A stretch of 64,000 nucleotides of DNA from Cyclobacteriaceae bacterium (GTDB taxonomy: Bacteria > Bacteroidota > Bacteroidia > Cytophagales > Cyclobacteriaceae), in NCBI GenBank assembly GCA_016786585.1, contig JAEUUI010000014.1:62001-126000 (forward strand). The letters run 5' to 3'. A model generated the notes under the pieces. It was given only the letters and a program-made list of their open reading frames with translations, was not told the DNA's origin and made no database searches. Every line of letters begins with the position of its first letter. Within the stretch, counting starts at the first letter, position 1. The position numbers were made by a program, and so were the translations under genes. Below are positions 32,392 through 39,891 of the stretch, piece after piece.

Positions 32392-33426
32392 ATGAAAGCC
32401 TGCTTGTTAGTTTACTTTGTTGTTTTGGTATCCGCCAGTTTGTACGCGCAACTGGCGGATTTCCGTCATGTTAATTTTTATCGGGCAGACAGTGTTGCCG
32501 ATGCTTGTTTTGGTGCATCGGTAACCGACTTGCCTGCATTGTCTGACAAACTAACGCAGTCGCTGACGGGTGACGAAGAAAAATTCAGAGCCATTTATAA
32601 GTGGGTTTGTAACAACATTGAATTTGACTACGAGTTATTCAGGATCAATCGCGAGAAGCGGGATAAGTTCGATGCTGAGGACAAATTGCAGGCCTGGAAC
32701 AAGAAATTCACATCTGTCGTTTTCAGACACCTGATTGAGGATAAGAAGACGGTGTGCACCGGTTACGCATGGCTCGTACAACAACTCGCGCAACATGCCG
32801 GGATTACCTGCATGATTGTTGACGGATACGGACGCAATGCTACCGTAAACATTCGCAAATCCGGCAAAGCCAATCACTCCTGGAATGCAGTGCTGTTAAA
32901 CAAAAAATGGTATTTGTGCGACCCAACATGGGCAAGCGGAGCGTATGATGCAGACCGTGAGATGTTCATTAAAAAGTATGATGACTCGTACTTCCTGTCA
33001 GATCCAAATGTATTCATCCGGAATCATTATCCGATCAATACGCGCTGGACTTTACTGGAAAATGAACACAAACATTCCGAAGCAACCGCGTCAGGCGAGG
33101 TTCCAACCTTACATGAATTTTTAAACGGTCCGTTGATTTACGCCAGTGCATACCGGAATAACGTCACACAATTATATCCCGAAACATTTGATATTGAAGT
33201 TTCACGCAACGAGCGTGTAAACTTTCGTTTCACAAGCGATCAGGTGATGAATGAGATTGCGCTTTCTATATCCTATCAGGGAAAAACGGAATCTGTTGAT
33301 GCAAAATTCGTCAAGAATGACAGTCTGTACGAGTTCAATCACTCTTTCCCGGAAAAGGGCAGGCACATTGTGCATGTAAAGCTGAACAACAGTTACGCAT
33401 TTACCTACACCGTTACGGTGAAGTAA
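32392..33426 (+). CDS. Exported transglutaminase-like protein
   Basis: The 344-residue protein has a signal peptide (ending LYAQ). A transglutaminase-like cysteine-protease fold lies at about 50-190, with the catalytic Cys in TVCTGYAWLVQQL (about 122), His in NHSWNAV (about 163) and Asp in CDPTWASG (about 178). The C-terminal 100 residues are beta-rich. Periplasmic members of this superfamily act as proteases, amide-bond hydrolases or cross-linkers. Its substrate is unknown. It is the last gene of a cluster with the two CarboxypepD_reg-like genes. Confidence 0.92.
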   Translation: MKACLLVYFVVLVSASLYAQLADFRHVNFYRADSVADACFGASVTDLPALSDKLTQSLTGDEEKFRAIYKWVCNNIEFDYELFRINREKRDKFDAEDKLQAWNKKFTSVVFRHLIEDKKTVCTGYAWLVQQLAQHAGITCMIVDGYGRNATVNIRKSGKANHSWNAVLLNKKWYLCDPTWASGAYDADREMFIKKYDDSYFLSDPNVFIRNHYPINTRWTLLENEHKHSEATASGEVPTLHEFLNGPLIYASAYRNNVTQLYPETFDIEVSRNERVNFRFTSDQVMNEIALSISYQGKTESVDAKFVKNDSLYEFNHSFPEKGRHIVHVKLNNSYAFTYTVTVK

Positions 33427-33446
33427 CAGAATTGGTACCTTTAACA

Positions 33447-33743
33447 ATGTTTATCATTGACCTTCACTACATCGCTCCGCTGGAACAGATTGACGCTCAC
33501 ATGACCGAGCACATGAAGTTCCTGAACATCTGTTACAAAGAGAATGTTTTCCTAACGTCCGGGCGAAAGGTTCCGCGAACCGGTGGAATTATCATCGCGC
33601 AGGCAGAATCAAAAGAGGCGCTTGAACAAATCATGGCTGAAGATCCATTCTGCAAAAACGGCCTTGCTGAAATTACCATTACCGAATTTCAGAACTCACA
33701 AATGCATCCAGCCTTCCGGGCAATGATGAAGGAACTTAGCTAA
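33447..33743 (+). CDS. YciI family protein
   Basis: ATG 33447 (98 residues) is chosen over TTG 33432. The protein is a ferredoxin-like alpha+beta fold of the YciI/YCII family: FIIDLHYIAPLEQIDAHMTEH at the start, the conserved FLTSGRKVPRTGGIIIA segment, then DPFCKNGLAEITITEF. The conserved His-Asp pair of the family is represented by H26 and D54-like residues, but catalysis is unproven. A -7-like TACCTTTA lies just upstream, inside the transglutaminase gene's 3' flank. Its stop overlaps the converging membrane gene by 8 bp. Confidence 0.9.
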   Translation: MFIIDLHYIAPLEQIDAHMTEHMKFLNICYKENVFLTSGRKVPRTGGIIIAQAESKEALEQIMAEDPFCKNGLAEITITEFQNSQMHPAFRAMMKELS

Positions 33744-34128
33744 GCCAGCCTTTTTCGGCTGCGTACCGCGAGTACCAAACTAGGAATCCACCGATGAGAA
33801 TAATCATGATTGGCATTATCGCGCCACCCGGTCCGGTCGTTTCGTACGATTTACTGATGACCAGCACATGTGTCATTTGCACAAGAATGCCGGCAAGTGA
33901 AACGGCAAACACAGGTTTCGCAAATCTCTTGCGAAGCAATAAGAGGATACAGCCAAGCGTACTACCCCATACAGCAACTGCAAACGCAGCAGTCACCCAT
34001 TTCGGCATTTCATTGGAAGCACCCGTAACGATGTTGATATAGGCCATCACGCCCATCAGGTTCCAAAGAAGCGCGAGAATACTTACAATCCAGAAAGATA
34101 CCGGAGGTTTAGTTGTTGCAGTTGTCAT
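33736..34128 (-). CDS. Small four-span membrane protein
   Basis: The 130-residue protein has four hydrophobic segments (about 12-32, 44-64, 71-91 and 102-120) with a cytoplasmic-type start (MTTATTKPP). Similar small proteins are common in Bacteroidota and carry no reliable functional annotation. The FWIVSILALLWNLMGVMAY opening is typical of them. It is convergent with yciI, with overlapping stops, and stands alone in its direction. Confidence 0.8.
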   Translation of the reverse strand: MTTATTKPPVSFWIVSILALLWNLMGVMAYINIVTGASNEMPKWVTAAFAVAVWGSTLGCILLLLRKRFAKPVFAVSLAGILVQMTHVLVISKSYETTGPGGAIMPIMIILIGGFLVWYSRYAAEKGWLS

Positions 34129-34164
34129 GGTTTTTAGGGTTTTGGTACTTCAACCTAAAAAAAA

Positions 34165-34190
34165 TCGGACAGAATTTCAATCCTGTCCGA
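34165..34190 (-). terminator. Terminator of the acidic repeat protein gene
   Basis: A perfect 8-bp stem (TCGGACAG / CTGTCCGA) with a 10-nt loop is followed on the minus strand by eight Ts. Confidence 0.88.
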
Positions 34191-34215
34191 CATAGTCCTA
34201 ACAATAGGCCTCCAC

Positions 34216-34809
34216 TTAATCAACCTTCTTCAAACCCTTAGCCCGTTCATTGTCAGATTTTTCCTTCGACTTATCGGCTTTATCTGCCTTAATCTTATCT
34301 GTTTTTTCCGCCTTCTCTTTTTCTTCTTTGATTTTATCGGCTTTTACTTTGTCTTTCGCATGAACATTAACCTGTTCTTCATTGTCATTCCCATCATTTT
34401 CGTCTTCATCGCCCTCGTCATTCCAATCATCATCATCCAGATCCATGTCAGGTTCATCCAGTTCAACTTCGATCGGTTCGATATTGATATCCAAAGCAGG
34501 GATATTAATCACTAGCGGTTCGAGGTCGACATTCAGGTTACCCAGATTAATTTCAATCGGCTCAATGTTTATTTCCAGGGCTTCCAGGGAGTGCTCTACT
34601 GATCGCAGCGCGCTTTCAACAGCCGATTCAATATCAGCTTCCAGTTTTGCCTGATCAATGTGAACGTCAATCTTAGGCGAACGGCCGCCACCGATTTTTT
34701 TTAGACCGGCTTTAGACTCCTCGGTTTTCGATTCGGTTTGCTGTGCAAAAACCGCAACCGGGAGGCAAATCAGCATAAAAAGAGAAGGAAGGAATTTTCT
34801 TTGGTGCAT
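34216..34809 (-). CDS. Exported acidic/basic low-complexity protein with 14-residue repeats
   Basis: The 197-residue protein has a signal peptide ending AVFAQQ (about residue 23). Residues about 78-119 consist of three tandem 14-residue units with the pattern xxLx[IV][ND][IL]EP[IL]x[IV]x[IL]. A stretch rich in Asp, Glu and Asn follows (about 120-145), then a Lys/Glu/Asp-rich helix-prone tail. It is not assigned to a family. The repeat predicts regular beta-structure with an acidic, possibly calcium-binding, middle. Its own terminator lies at 34165-34190. Confidence 0.78.
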   Translation of the reverse strand: MHQRKFLPSLFMLICLPVAVFAQQTESKTEESKAGLKKIGGGRSPKIDVHIDQAKLEADIESAVESALRSVEHSLEALEINIEPIEINLGNLNVDLEPLVINIPALDINIEPIEVELDEPDMDLDDDDWNDEGDEDENDGNDNEEQVNVHAKDKVKADKIKEEKEKAEKTDKIKADKADKSKEKSDNERAKGLKKVD

Positions 34810-34910
34810 AACGAAAGGATTTGGTTAGCGGTAATACTCTCCAAATCCTGAAAGGTTACGCAGGTTTCACGAAAACGTAATCGACCTAAAATGCCTGGAA
34901 AACAGCGTTT

Positions 34911-36332
34911 TCAATAATTGTTTTCCCAGCGCTCGCTTCCCCAGCTTATTCCTTGGTTGTCTTTCGGAGCATGCGACTTTTTAGGTGCATGACTCTTCGT
35001 GTTATGCTGGGCAGGTTTCTTTTGCTGACCCTGATTATGTTGAACCGGTTTCTTTTGCTGGCCCTGACTATGCTGAGCGTTGGGTTGCTGTGCAGTTCCC
35101 TGCGGCTTTTTCTTTTTGAACCGGTTCTGTTTGGGCTTGCGTTGTTCAGACGGAACGCGCGGATTCTTCATCTCCGGACGATCGTTGCTTACTGTTAATG
35201 CGAATGGATGATCGGTAACAGCCGGAATGTTTTTCCCAATCAATTGCTGAATATCCTGCAGGTACTCCTTTTCTTCCTCGCCATCGCAGAACGAAATTGA
35301 AACACCGCTTGCACCTGCACGGCCCGTACGACCAATCCGGTGCACGTAAGTTTCCGGAACGTTTGGTAATTCGAAGTTAATCACGTGCGACAGTTCATCG
35401 ATATCGATCCCGCGTGCTGCGATGTCGGTTGCCACCATCACGCGCGTTTGACCCGATTTAAAGTTACCAAGGGCTCGCTGCCGCTGGTTCTGTGATTTGT
35501 TTCCATGAATAGCCTCGGCACGAACACCTGTCTTTGCTAAATCTTTTACAACGCGATCAGCGCCATGTTTTGTCCGTGTAAACACAAGCACACTGCGAAT
35601 TGCCTTATCATCCAGTAAATGACGCAGTAACTTTCGCTTGTCGTTCTTGGAAACGAAATAAACGAACTGCTGAATAGTTGCAGCGGTAGATGAAACCGGA
35701 GCAACTTCAACGCGTTTTGGATTAGTCAGAATGCTGTTGGCGAGACTGGTGATTTCATTCGGCATGGTTGCCGAGAAGAAAATGGTTTGCCGTTTAGCCG
35801 GAACTTTCGCGATGATCTTTTTTACATCGTGAATAAAACCCATGTCGAGCATGCGGTCAGCTTCATCAAGCACGAGCATCTTTAATTGTTCCAGCTTAAC
35901 AAACCGCTGATTCATTAAGTCGAGCAACCGGCCCGGTGTTGCAATCAAAATATCCACTCCGGCACGGAGCGCTTGCGTTTGACTGTGCTGCGCAACGCCA
36001 CCGAAAATAACCGTATGGGTAAGTTTTAAATTTCTTCCGTATGCTTTGAAGCTGTCGCCAATCTGAATGGCCAGCTCACGTGTGGGTGTGAGAATAAGCG
36101 CTTTAATTCCCTGCGGACCTTTTACGTACAACTCATCCTGATGAAGAAGCTGTAGAATCGGAATCGCAAAAGCGGCTGTTTTACCTGTACCCGTTTGCGC
36201 AGTACCGAGCAAGTCGTGTCGTTGCAATAAGAATGGAATAGCTTGTTCCTGTATAGGTGTTGGTTTGGTATATCCTTCAGCTTTCAGGGCACGGCTGATG
36301 GGTTCAATAAGATTCAGTTTTTCGAATGACAT
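34911..36332 (-). CDS. DEAD-box RNA helicase (RhlE-like)
   Basis: The 473-residue protein has all DEAD-box motifs: Q motif ([10 protein letters not shown]), AQTGTGKT (45-52), PTRELA, DEAD (156-159), SAT (187-189), and HRIGRTGR (331-338). After residue 385 it has a basic low-complexity tail with repeats of QGQQKKP and QHN, a likely RNA-binding extension as in RhlE/DeaD proteins. The role is ATP-dependent RNA remodelling in ribosome assembly or RNA decay. A -7 element 130 bp upstream predicts an unusually long leader. Confidence 0.95.
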   Translation of the reverse strand: MSFEKLNLIEPISRALKAEGYTKPTPIQEQAIPFLLQRHDLLGTAQTGTGKTAAFAIPILQLLHQDELYVKGPQGIKALILTPTRELAIQIGDSFKAYGRNLKLTHTVIFGGVAQHSQTQALRAGVDILIATPGRLLDLMNQRFVKLEQLKMLVLDEADRMLDMGFIHDVKKIIAKVPAKRQTIFFSATMPNEITSLANSILTNPKRVEVAPVSSTAATIQQFVYFVSKNDKRKLLRHLLDDKAIRSVLVFTRTKHGADRVVKDLAKTGVRAEAIHGNKSQNQRQRALGNFKSGQTRVMVATDIAARGIDIDELSHVINFELPNVPETYVHRIGRTGRAGASGVSISFCDGEEEKEYLQDIQQLIGKNIPAVTDHPFALTVSNDRPEMKNPRVPSEQRKPKQNRFKKKKPQGTAQQPNAQHSQGQQKKPVQHNQGQQKKPAQHNTKSHAPKKSHAPKDNQGISWGSERWENNY

Positions 36333-36463
36333 GTTAAAAAATGCGTTGTACTAAAATTATCTACGCCTGCTATAAAAAGGTTGATACTCGTTTTCTCGTG
36401 GACAGTCTGCTGTGGCGTAGGAACCAGAAGCCCGTTTCAGCGGGAATTTCGAAGAGTGGCTTG

Positions 36464-36471
36464 CAAAGATA
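36464..36471 (-). promoter_or_regulatory. Candidate -7 element of the DEAD-box helicase gene
   Basis: TATCTTTG on the minus strand is an exact TAnnTTTG. The start would be near 36459, leaving a leader of about 125 nt that includes a CCCG/CGGG hairpin at about 36431-36444. The rest of the 243-bp gap holds no convincing gene. Confidence 0.5.
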
Positions 36472-36575
36472 CATCAATTCACGCAGAAATGTTCCGCCTG
36501 ATGCATTTGCCGGTTTCATATATAGAGCCGAAAATTTTATCTTGAACCACCAAACCAACTAAACCTTAAATCTTT

Positions 36576-37157
36576 ATGACCTACGACATTAAGTACGCTG
36601 AGTCGCAGTCGCGGGGCGAGCTGTTGCTGCGCACCTTCTTCGGACTCATTTACATGTACATCCCGCATGCTTTCATTCTTTTTTTCCTTGGATTGTGGGG
36701 TGCGATCCTGGGATTCATTTCTTTCTGGATCATCCTGTTCACAGGCCGGTATCCGCAAAGCTTTTTCGAATACCAGGTGAAGCTGATCCGCTGGCAAGCA
36801 AGGTTAAGTGCCCGCCAGTTAAACCTGATCGATGGCTACCCGGCTTTCGGTCTGGATTCAGTAGACGAAAAAGTTATCGTTGACATTCCTTACCCGGAAA
36901 AATTAAGCCGCGGCATGTTGCTGGTAAAAGCTTTCTTCGGATGGCTTTACGTTGCAATACCACATGGCTTTGTATTATTCTTCCTGGCGCTGGGTGCATA
37001 TGTTGTGTTGTTCCTCGGATGGTGGATCATCCTGTTCACAGGCAAGCTTCCGGTTGGATTTCACAACTACCTGGTAGGTGTGCTGCGCTGGGGCCAGCGC
37101 GTAAACCTGTACATGGCCAACATGACGGACGAGTATCCTCCGTTTTCATTAAGTTAA
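36576..37157 (+). CDS. Tandem DUF4389 membrane protein
   Basis: The 193-residue protein contains two copies of the DUF4389 unit (about 1-93 and 95-191). Each has a RG-LL-FFG-Y-IPH opening, a long hydrophobic helix, the motif WIILFTG, and a RW helix. Two membrane helices per unit are likely. The function is unknown. It starts a co-directional group with the DUF4870-like gene and the M48 peptidase, suggesting a small envelope operon. A -7-like TATCTTG lies about 35 bp upstream. Confidence 0.87.
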   Translation: MTYDIKYAESQSRGELLLRTFFGLIYMYIPHAFILFFLGLWGAILGFISFWIILFTGRYPQSFFEYQVKLIRWQARLSARQLNLIDGYPAFGLDSVDEKVIVDIPYPEKLSRGMLLVKAFFGWLYVAIPHGFVLFFLALGAYVVLFLGWWIILFTGKLPVGFHNYLVGVLRWGQRVNLYMANMTDEYPPFSLS

Positions 37158-37177
37158 AAATCATTCGTAAAGAAACT

Positions 37178-37669
37178 ATGGAGTTTTATCCCCTGCAGCA
37201 ACCCGATGAGATTGCTGAGCGCGAAAAAGAAGACGCTATGGGAGCTTATTTAATGATGTTTGCAGCGGTTGCTATTGGGTTGCCGCTGCCCATCATTAAC
37301 CTGATCGCGTCCATTATCTATTATTTTATCAATCGTAAAAAAAGCCGGTTCATACACTTTCACTGCGTACAGGCATTGCTCACGCAAATCCCGACCACGG
37401 TCATCAACTGGGTAGCGGTGATCTGGGGCGTGACAATTCTTGTTTCCGATCAATATGAAGCTACCGAAATGTTCTGGGCATACGTTGTGTTTGCCGGAGT
37501 ATGCACGCTGCTTTATTTTATCGTGAGTATTGTTGCTGCATACAAAGCACGGCAGGGTAAGATGTATTACTTTCTGGTATTTGGACCATGGGCCTACCAG
37601 ATTGCATATCGTGTCCGGCCAACGGACAATATGCAAACCAGCGAGCCGATGAATAAACCTCCGTTCTAG
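37178..37669 (+). CDS. DUF4870-like small membrane protein
   Basis: ATG 37178 (163 residues) follows the DUF4389 stop by 20 bp. A short charged N-terminus (EREKED) is followed by three or four hydrophobic helices (about 28-52, 70-90 and 100-125). The HFHCVQALL segment between them matches the Tic20/DUF4870-type pattern. The C-terminus is polar (NMQTSEPMNKPPF). The M48 peptidase gene starts 3 bp after its stop. Confidence 0.82.
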   Translation: MEFYPLQQPDEIAEREKEDAMGAYLMMFAAVAIGLPLPIINLIASIIYYFINRKKSRFIHFHCVQALLTQIPTTVINWVAVIWGVTILVSDQYEATEMFWAYVVFAGVCTLLYFIVSIVAAYKARQGKMYYFLVFGPWAYQIAYRVRPTDNMQTSEPMNKPPF

Positions 37670-37672
37670 TAT

Positions 37673-38479
37673 ATGCAGAGTAAAACCTTACGGGATATTC
37701 TTGTATTGCTCACCATTGGTGCCGCATTGTTTGCGGGTGGATATTTTCTGGTACGCGAAATCAGCAAAAGTGACTACGACCTGAGCTATGAAGTTTCGAT
37801 GGAGCAGGAAGAAGAACTTGGCAATCTTTTTAAAGATTTGATCTGGGATAAATATCCAACGGTTAAGGAGAACTATGCTGATACTGCGCTGCAGCAAATT
37901 GCCAAAAGACTGGTAAACGCGCTCGACAGTACGCAATACCGGTATCAGTTCACAATCATTAAGAGCAAAGAAATCAATGCGTTTACCATTCCGGGCGGGA
38001 ACATTTATGTATTCTCCGGTTTACTCGAATTGGCAGAAACACCCGAAGAAGTTGCAGCGGTACTGGCACACGAAATCGGGCATGCCGAAAAACGTCACGT
38101 AGTTACACGCCTGATCAACGAAATGTCGCTGTCGGCAGTGATTGCTGTGCTTTCCGGTGGTGATCCAAGTGTGCTTACGCAGATGCTGCAGAGTGTGATC
38201 AGCAATCGGTTCAGTCGTGAAAACGAAGACGAGGCCGACAAATTCGCCTTGCAACTGCTGGAAGATGCTCACATATCACCAAAAAGCATGGCGAAGTTTT
38301 TCCAAAAGCTCAACGACAAGAATCTCGATTACAACGAAGATCTTGAATTCATGATGACACATCCGCATAGCAACAAGCGGATTGATCGTGCCCGCAAATA
38401 CAAAACCCGAAATAATTTCAGTGCTGAACCCTTTTCAATTGATTGGGAAAAAGTACAGAAGTCGCTGAACGCAGAATAA
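37673..38479 (+). CDS. M48 family metallopeptidase, membrane-anchored
   Basis: The 268-residue protein has one N-terminal membrane segment (about 8-27), then a zinc peptidase domain with HEIGH (H133, E134, H137) and the third ligand probably E185 in SRENEDEADKFAL. The fold matches periplasmic BepA/LoiP- or HtpX-like M48 enzymes that clear misfolded envelope proteins. The IPGGNIYVFSGLLELA segment before the motif is characteristic. Likely the last gene of the three-gene cluster; a bidirectional terminator follows. Confidence 0.95.
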   Translation: MQSKTLRDILVLLTIGAALFAGGYFLVREISKSDYDLSYEVSMEQEEELGNLFKDLIWDKYPTVKENYADTALQQIAKRLVNALDSTQYRYQFTIIKSKEINAFTIPGGNIYVFSGLLELAETPEEVAAVLAHEIGHAEKRHVVTRLINEMSLSAVIAVLSGGDPSVLTQMLQSVISNRFSRENEDEADKFALQLLEDAHISPKSMAKFFQKLNDKNLDYNEDLEFMMTHPHSNKRIDRARKYKTRNNFSAEPFSIDWEKVQKSLNAE

Positions 38480-38491
38480 CCTTCCAAAAAT

Positions 38492-38527
38492 AAAGAAGCC
38501 ATCCCGATTCCTCCGGATGGCTTCTTT
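38492..38527. terminator. Bidirectional terminator between the M48 and yceI genes
   Basis: A perfect 13-bp stem (AAAGAAGCCATCC and its complement) with a 10-nt loop is A-rich before and T-rich after, so it works on both strands. Confidence 0.9.
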
Positions 38528-38543
38528 TTCTTGCGATCAGATC

Positions 38544-39086
38544 TTATTTAACTTTTGCCAGCTCGGTGTTGATGTGAATTTTTACATCCTCACTTACCAC
38601 CATGCCGCCTGATTCGGTCAGTGCGTTCCAGGTTAAGCCGAATTCTTTACGGTTAATTTTTCCATTGATTTCGAAGCCCGCCTTTGTGTTGCCCCACGGG
38701 TCAACCATTGTTCCGCCAAACTCAACTTCAAATGTAATTGGCTTGGTTGTTCCGCGGATGGTAAGGTTTCCAGTCAGCGTGTAATCACTTCCTGATTTTT
38801 TTACCAGTGTTCCGTTAAAGTCGATTGTTGGATATTGCTCAGCAGCAAAAAAGTCGGGTGACTTCAGGTGACCATCGCGATCAGCCTGGTTGGTATCAAT
38901 GCTGTTAACATCAAGACTGAAGTTTACGGATGCGCCATCAAAATCATCTCCGTTTGTTTCAACGCCTCCGCTGAATTTTTTGAAAAATCCGGTTACGGTA
39001 GAAATTACCAGGTGCTTCACTTTGAATTGCACTTCGGTATGGGTAGGGTCAATAGCCCATTTTGTTTGAACAGTTGCGGTTGCCAT
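38544..39086 (-). CDS. YceI family lipid-binding protein
   Basis: The 180-residue protein is a lipocalin-like beta-barrel of the YceI family: WAIDPTHTEVQFKVKHLVIS, then FDGASVNFSLDVNSIDTNQADRDGHLKS and the C-terminal EFGLTWNALTESGG. Unlike periplasmic YceI of E. coli it has no signal peptide, which is common in Bacteroidota. Family members bind polyisoprenoids. Its promoter has an exact -7 (39115-39122) and two exact 16-bp repeats at the activator positions, and a Crp/Fnr gene lies immediately upstream on the same strand. Confidence 0.94.
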   Translation of the reverse strand: MATATVQTKWAIDPTHTEVQFKVKHLVISTVTGFFKKFSGGVETNGDDFDGASVNFSLDVNSIDTNQADRDGHLKSPDFFAAEQYPTIDFNGTLVKKSGSDYTLTGNLTIRGTTKPITFEVEFGGTMVDPWGNTKAGFEINGKINRKEFGLTWNALTESGGMVVSEDVKIHINTELAKVK

Positions 39087-39114
39087 AATTTTTTTTGTTT
39101 GATTAAGTACACTG

Positions 39115-39122
39115 CAAAAGTA
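39115..39122 (-). promoter_or_regulatory. -7 element of yceI
   Basis: TACTTTTG on the minus strand is an exact TAnnTTTG, about 28 bp before the ATG. The expected -33 position has no TTTG but abuts the repeat at 39144-39159, as in activator-dependent promoters. Confidence 0.6.
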
Positions 39123-39143
39123 AAGCCGGGCCGGGCCAGGGCG

Positions 39144-39191
39144 CTTGAACCAGGTTAAGGAAAACGCATGACGGACTTGAACCAGGTTAAG
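39144..39191. promoter_or_regulatory. Two exact 16-bp direct repeats upstream of yceI (candidate activator sites)
   Basis: CTTGAACCAGGTTAAG occurs at 39144-39159 and 39176-39191, spaced 32 bp centre to centre (three DNA turns). The core TTGAA-CCAG-GTTAA is a quasi-palindrome of Fnr-like layout. Relative to the predicted yceI start they lie near -42 and -74. The upstream gene encodes a Crp/Fnr regulator, the likely ligand. Confidence 0.7.
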
Positions 39192-39193
39192 AT

Positions 39194-39775
39194 TTAGTGG
39201 CCGGAGCGCTTTCTCCTGATTTTACTGAGGAATTCGGGCGTAATTCCCAGGTACGAAGCAATGTATTTCAGCGGTACGTACTGTTCGAGCGAGGGATATC
39301 GCTTGCTGAAATTCTCGTAGCGCTGATCAGCTGTGACCGATAGATTCTGGATTAACCGGTGTTGATGAGAAACAATTGAGTTCTGGAAAAGGATTCTGAA
39401 ATACCTTTCCAGCTTGGGGAATTTCTGCAGCAATGCTTCCATATCTGTTTTGGGCAGATAAAAAACTTCGCTGTCGGAAAGGGCGCGTGTCGAGTAAATG
39501 GAAGGCTCCTCTTTTGTGAAGCTGTGCAAATCTCCAGTCCACCAGCCGGCCATTGCGAACTGGATTACGTGATCCGTACCCTCGGCATCCGTGTAATACG
39601 TCATCAGGCAACCCAAATTTACAAAGATGAAGTTCGAGGTAACCTTACCGACAGTTTCAACAAACTCACCTTGCTTGAGCCGCGCGGGGATTAACACGGA
39701 CCGGATTGAAAGTTTTTCCTTTTCATCAAGCGTAATGTGCCGTTCAAACTGCGCGAAGATTCCGGAGGTATCCAT
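39194..39775 (-). CDS. Crp/Fnr family transcriptional regulator
   Basis: The 193-residue protein has an N-terminal cyclic-nucleotide-type beta-barrel (about 25-115; the ASxE-type phosphate-binding signature is not obvious, so cAMP binding is doubtful). A C-terminal winged helix with VPLKYIASYLGITPEFLSKIRRK (about 166-188) follows. There are no Cys residues for an Fe-S cluster. This is the Bacteroidota group of short Crp-like regulators of redox or solvent response. It lies just upstream of yceI, in the same direction, and the repeats at 39144-39191 are its likely binding sites. Confidence 0.9.
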   Translation of the reverse strand: MDTSGIFAQFERHITLDEKEKLSIRSVLIPARLKQGEFVETVGKVTSNFIFVNLGCLMTYYTDAEGTDHVIQFAMAGWWTGDLHSFTKEEPSIYSTRALSDSEVFYLPKTDMEALLQKFPKLERYFRILFQNSIVSHQHRLIQNLSVTADQRYENFSKRYPSLEQYVPLKYIASYLGITPEFLSKIRRKRSGH

Positions 39776-39891
39776 ACTGTAAAAATACGATTTCGGAGGT
39801 TAGATTTCAGAATAACAGATATCCTCAGTTACGCGAACGGTGTTCAGCATCTGATTTTTCTGCGGATATTGCGTGCACCTAACCTACTCCT

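Noticed and set aside
34898-34912. GAAAAC-agc-GTTTTC inverted repeat at the helicase stop
   Set aside because: AT-rich 6-bp stem overlapping the stop; too weak to call a terminator.
36341-36562. 73-codon open frame in the gap before the DUF4389 gene
   Set aside because: No start-site or family support; it overlaps the likely helicase leader and promoter and is opposite to another open frame.
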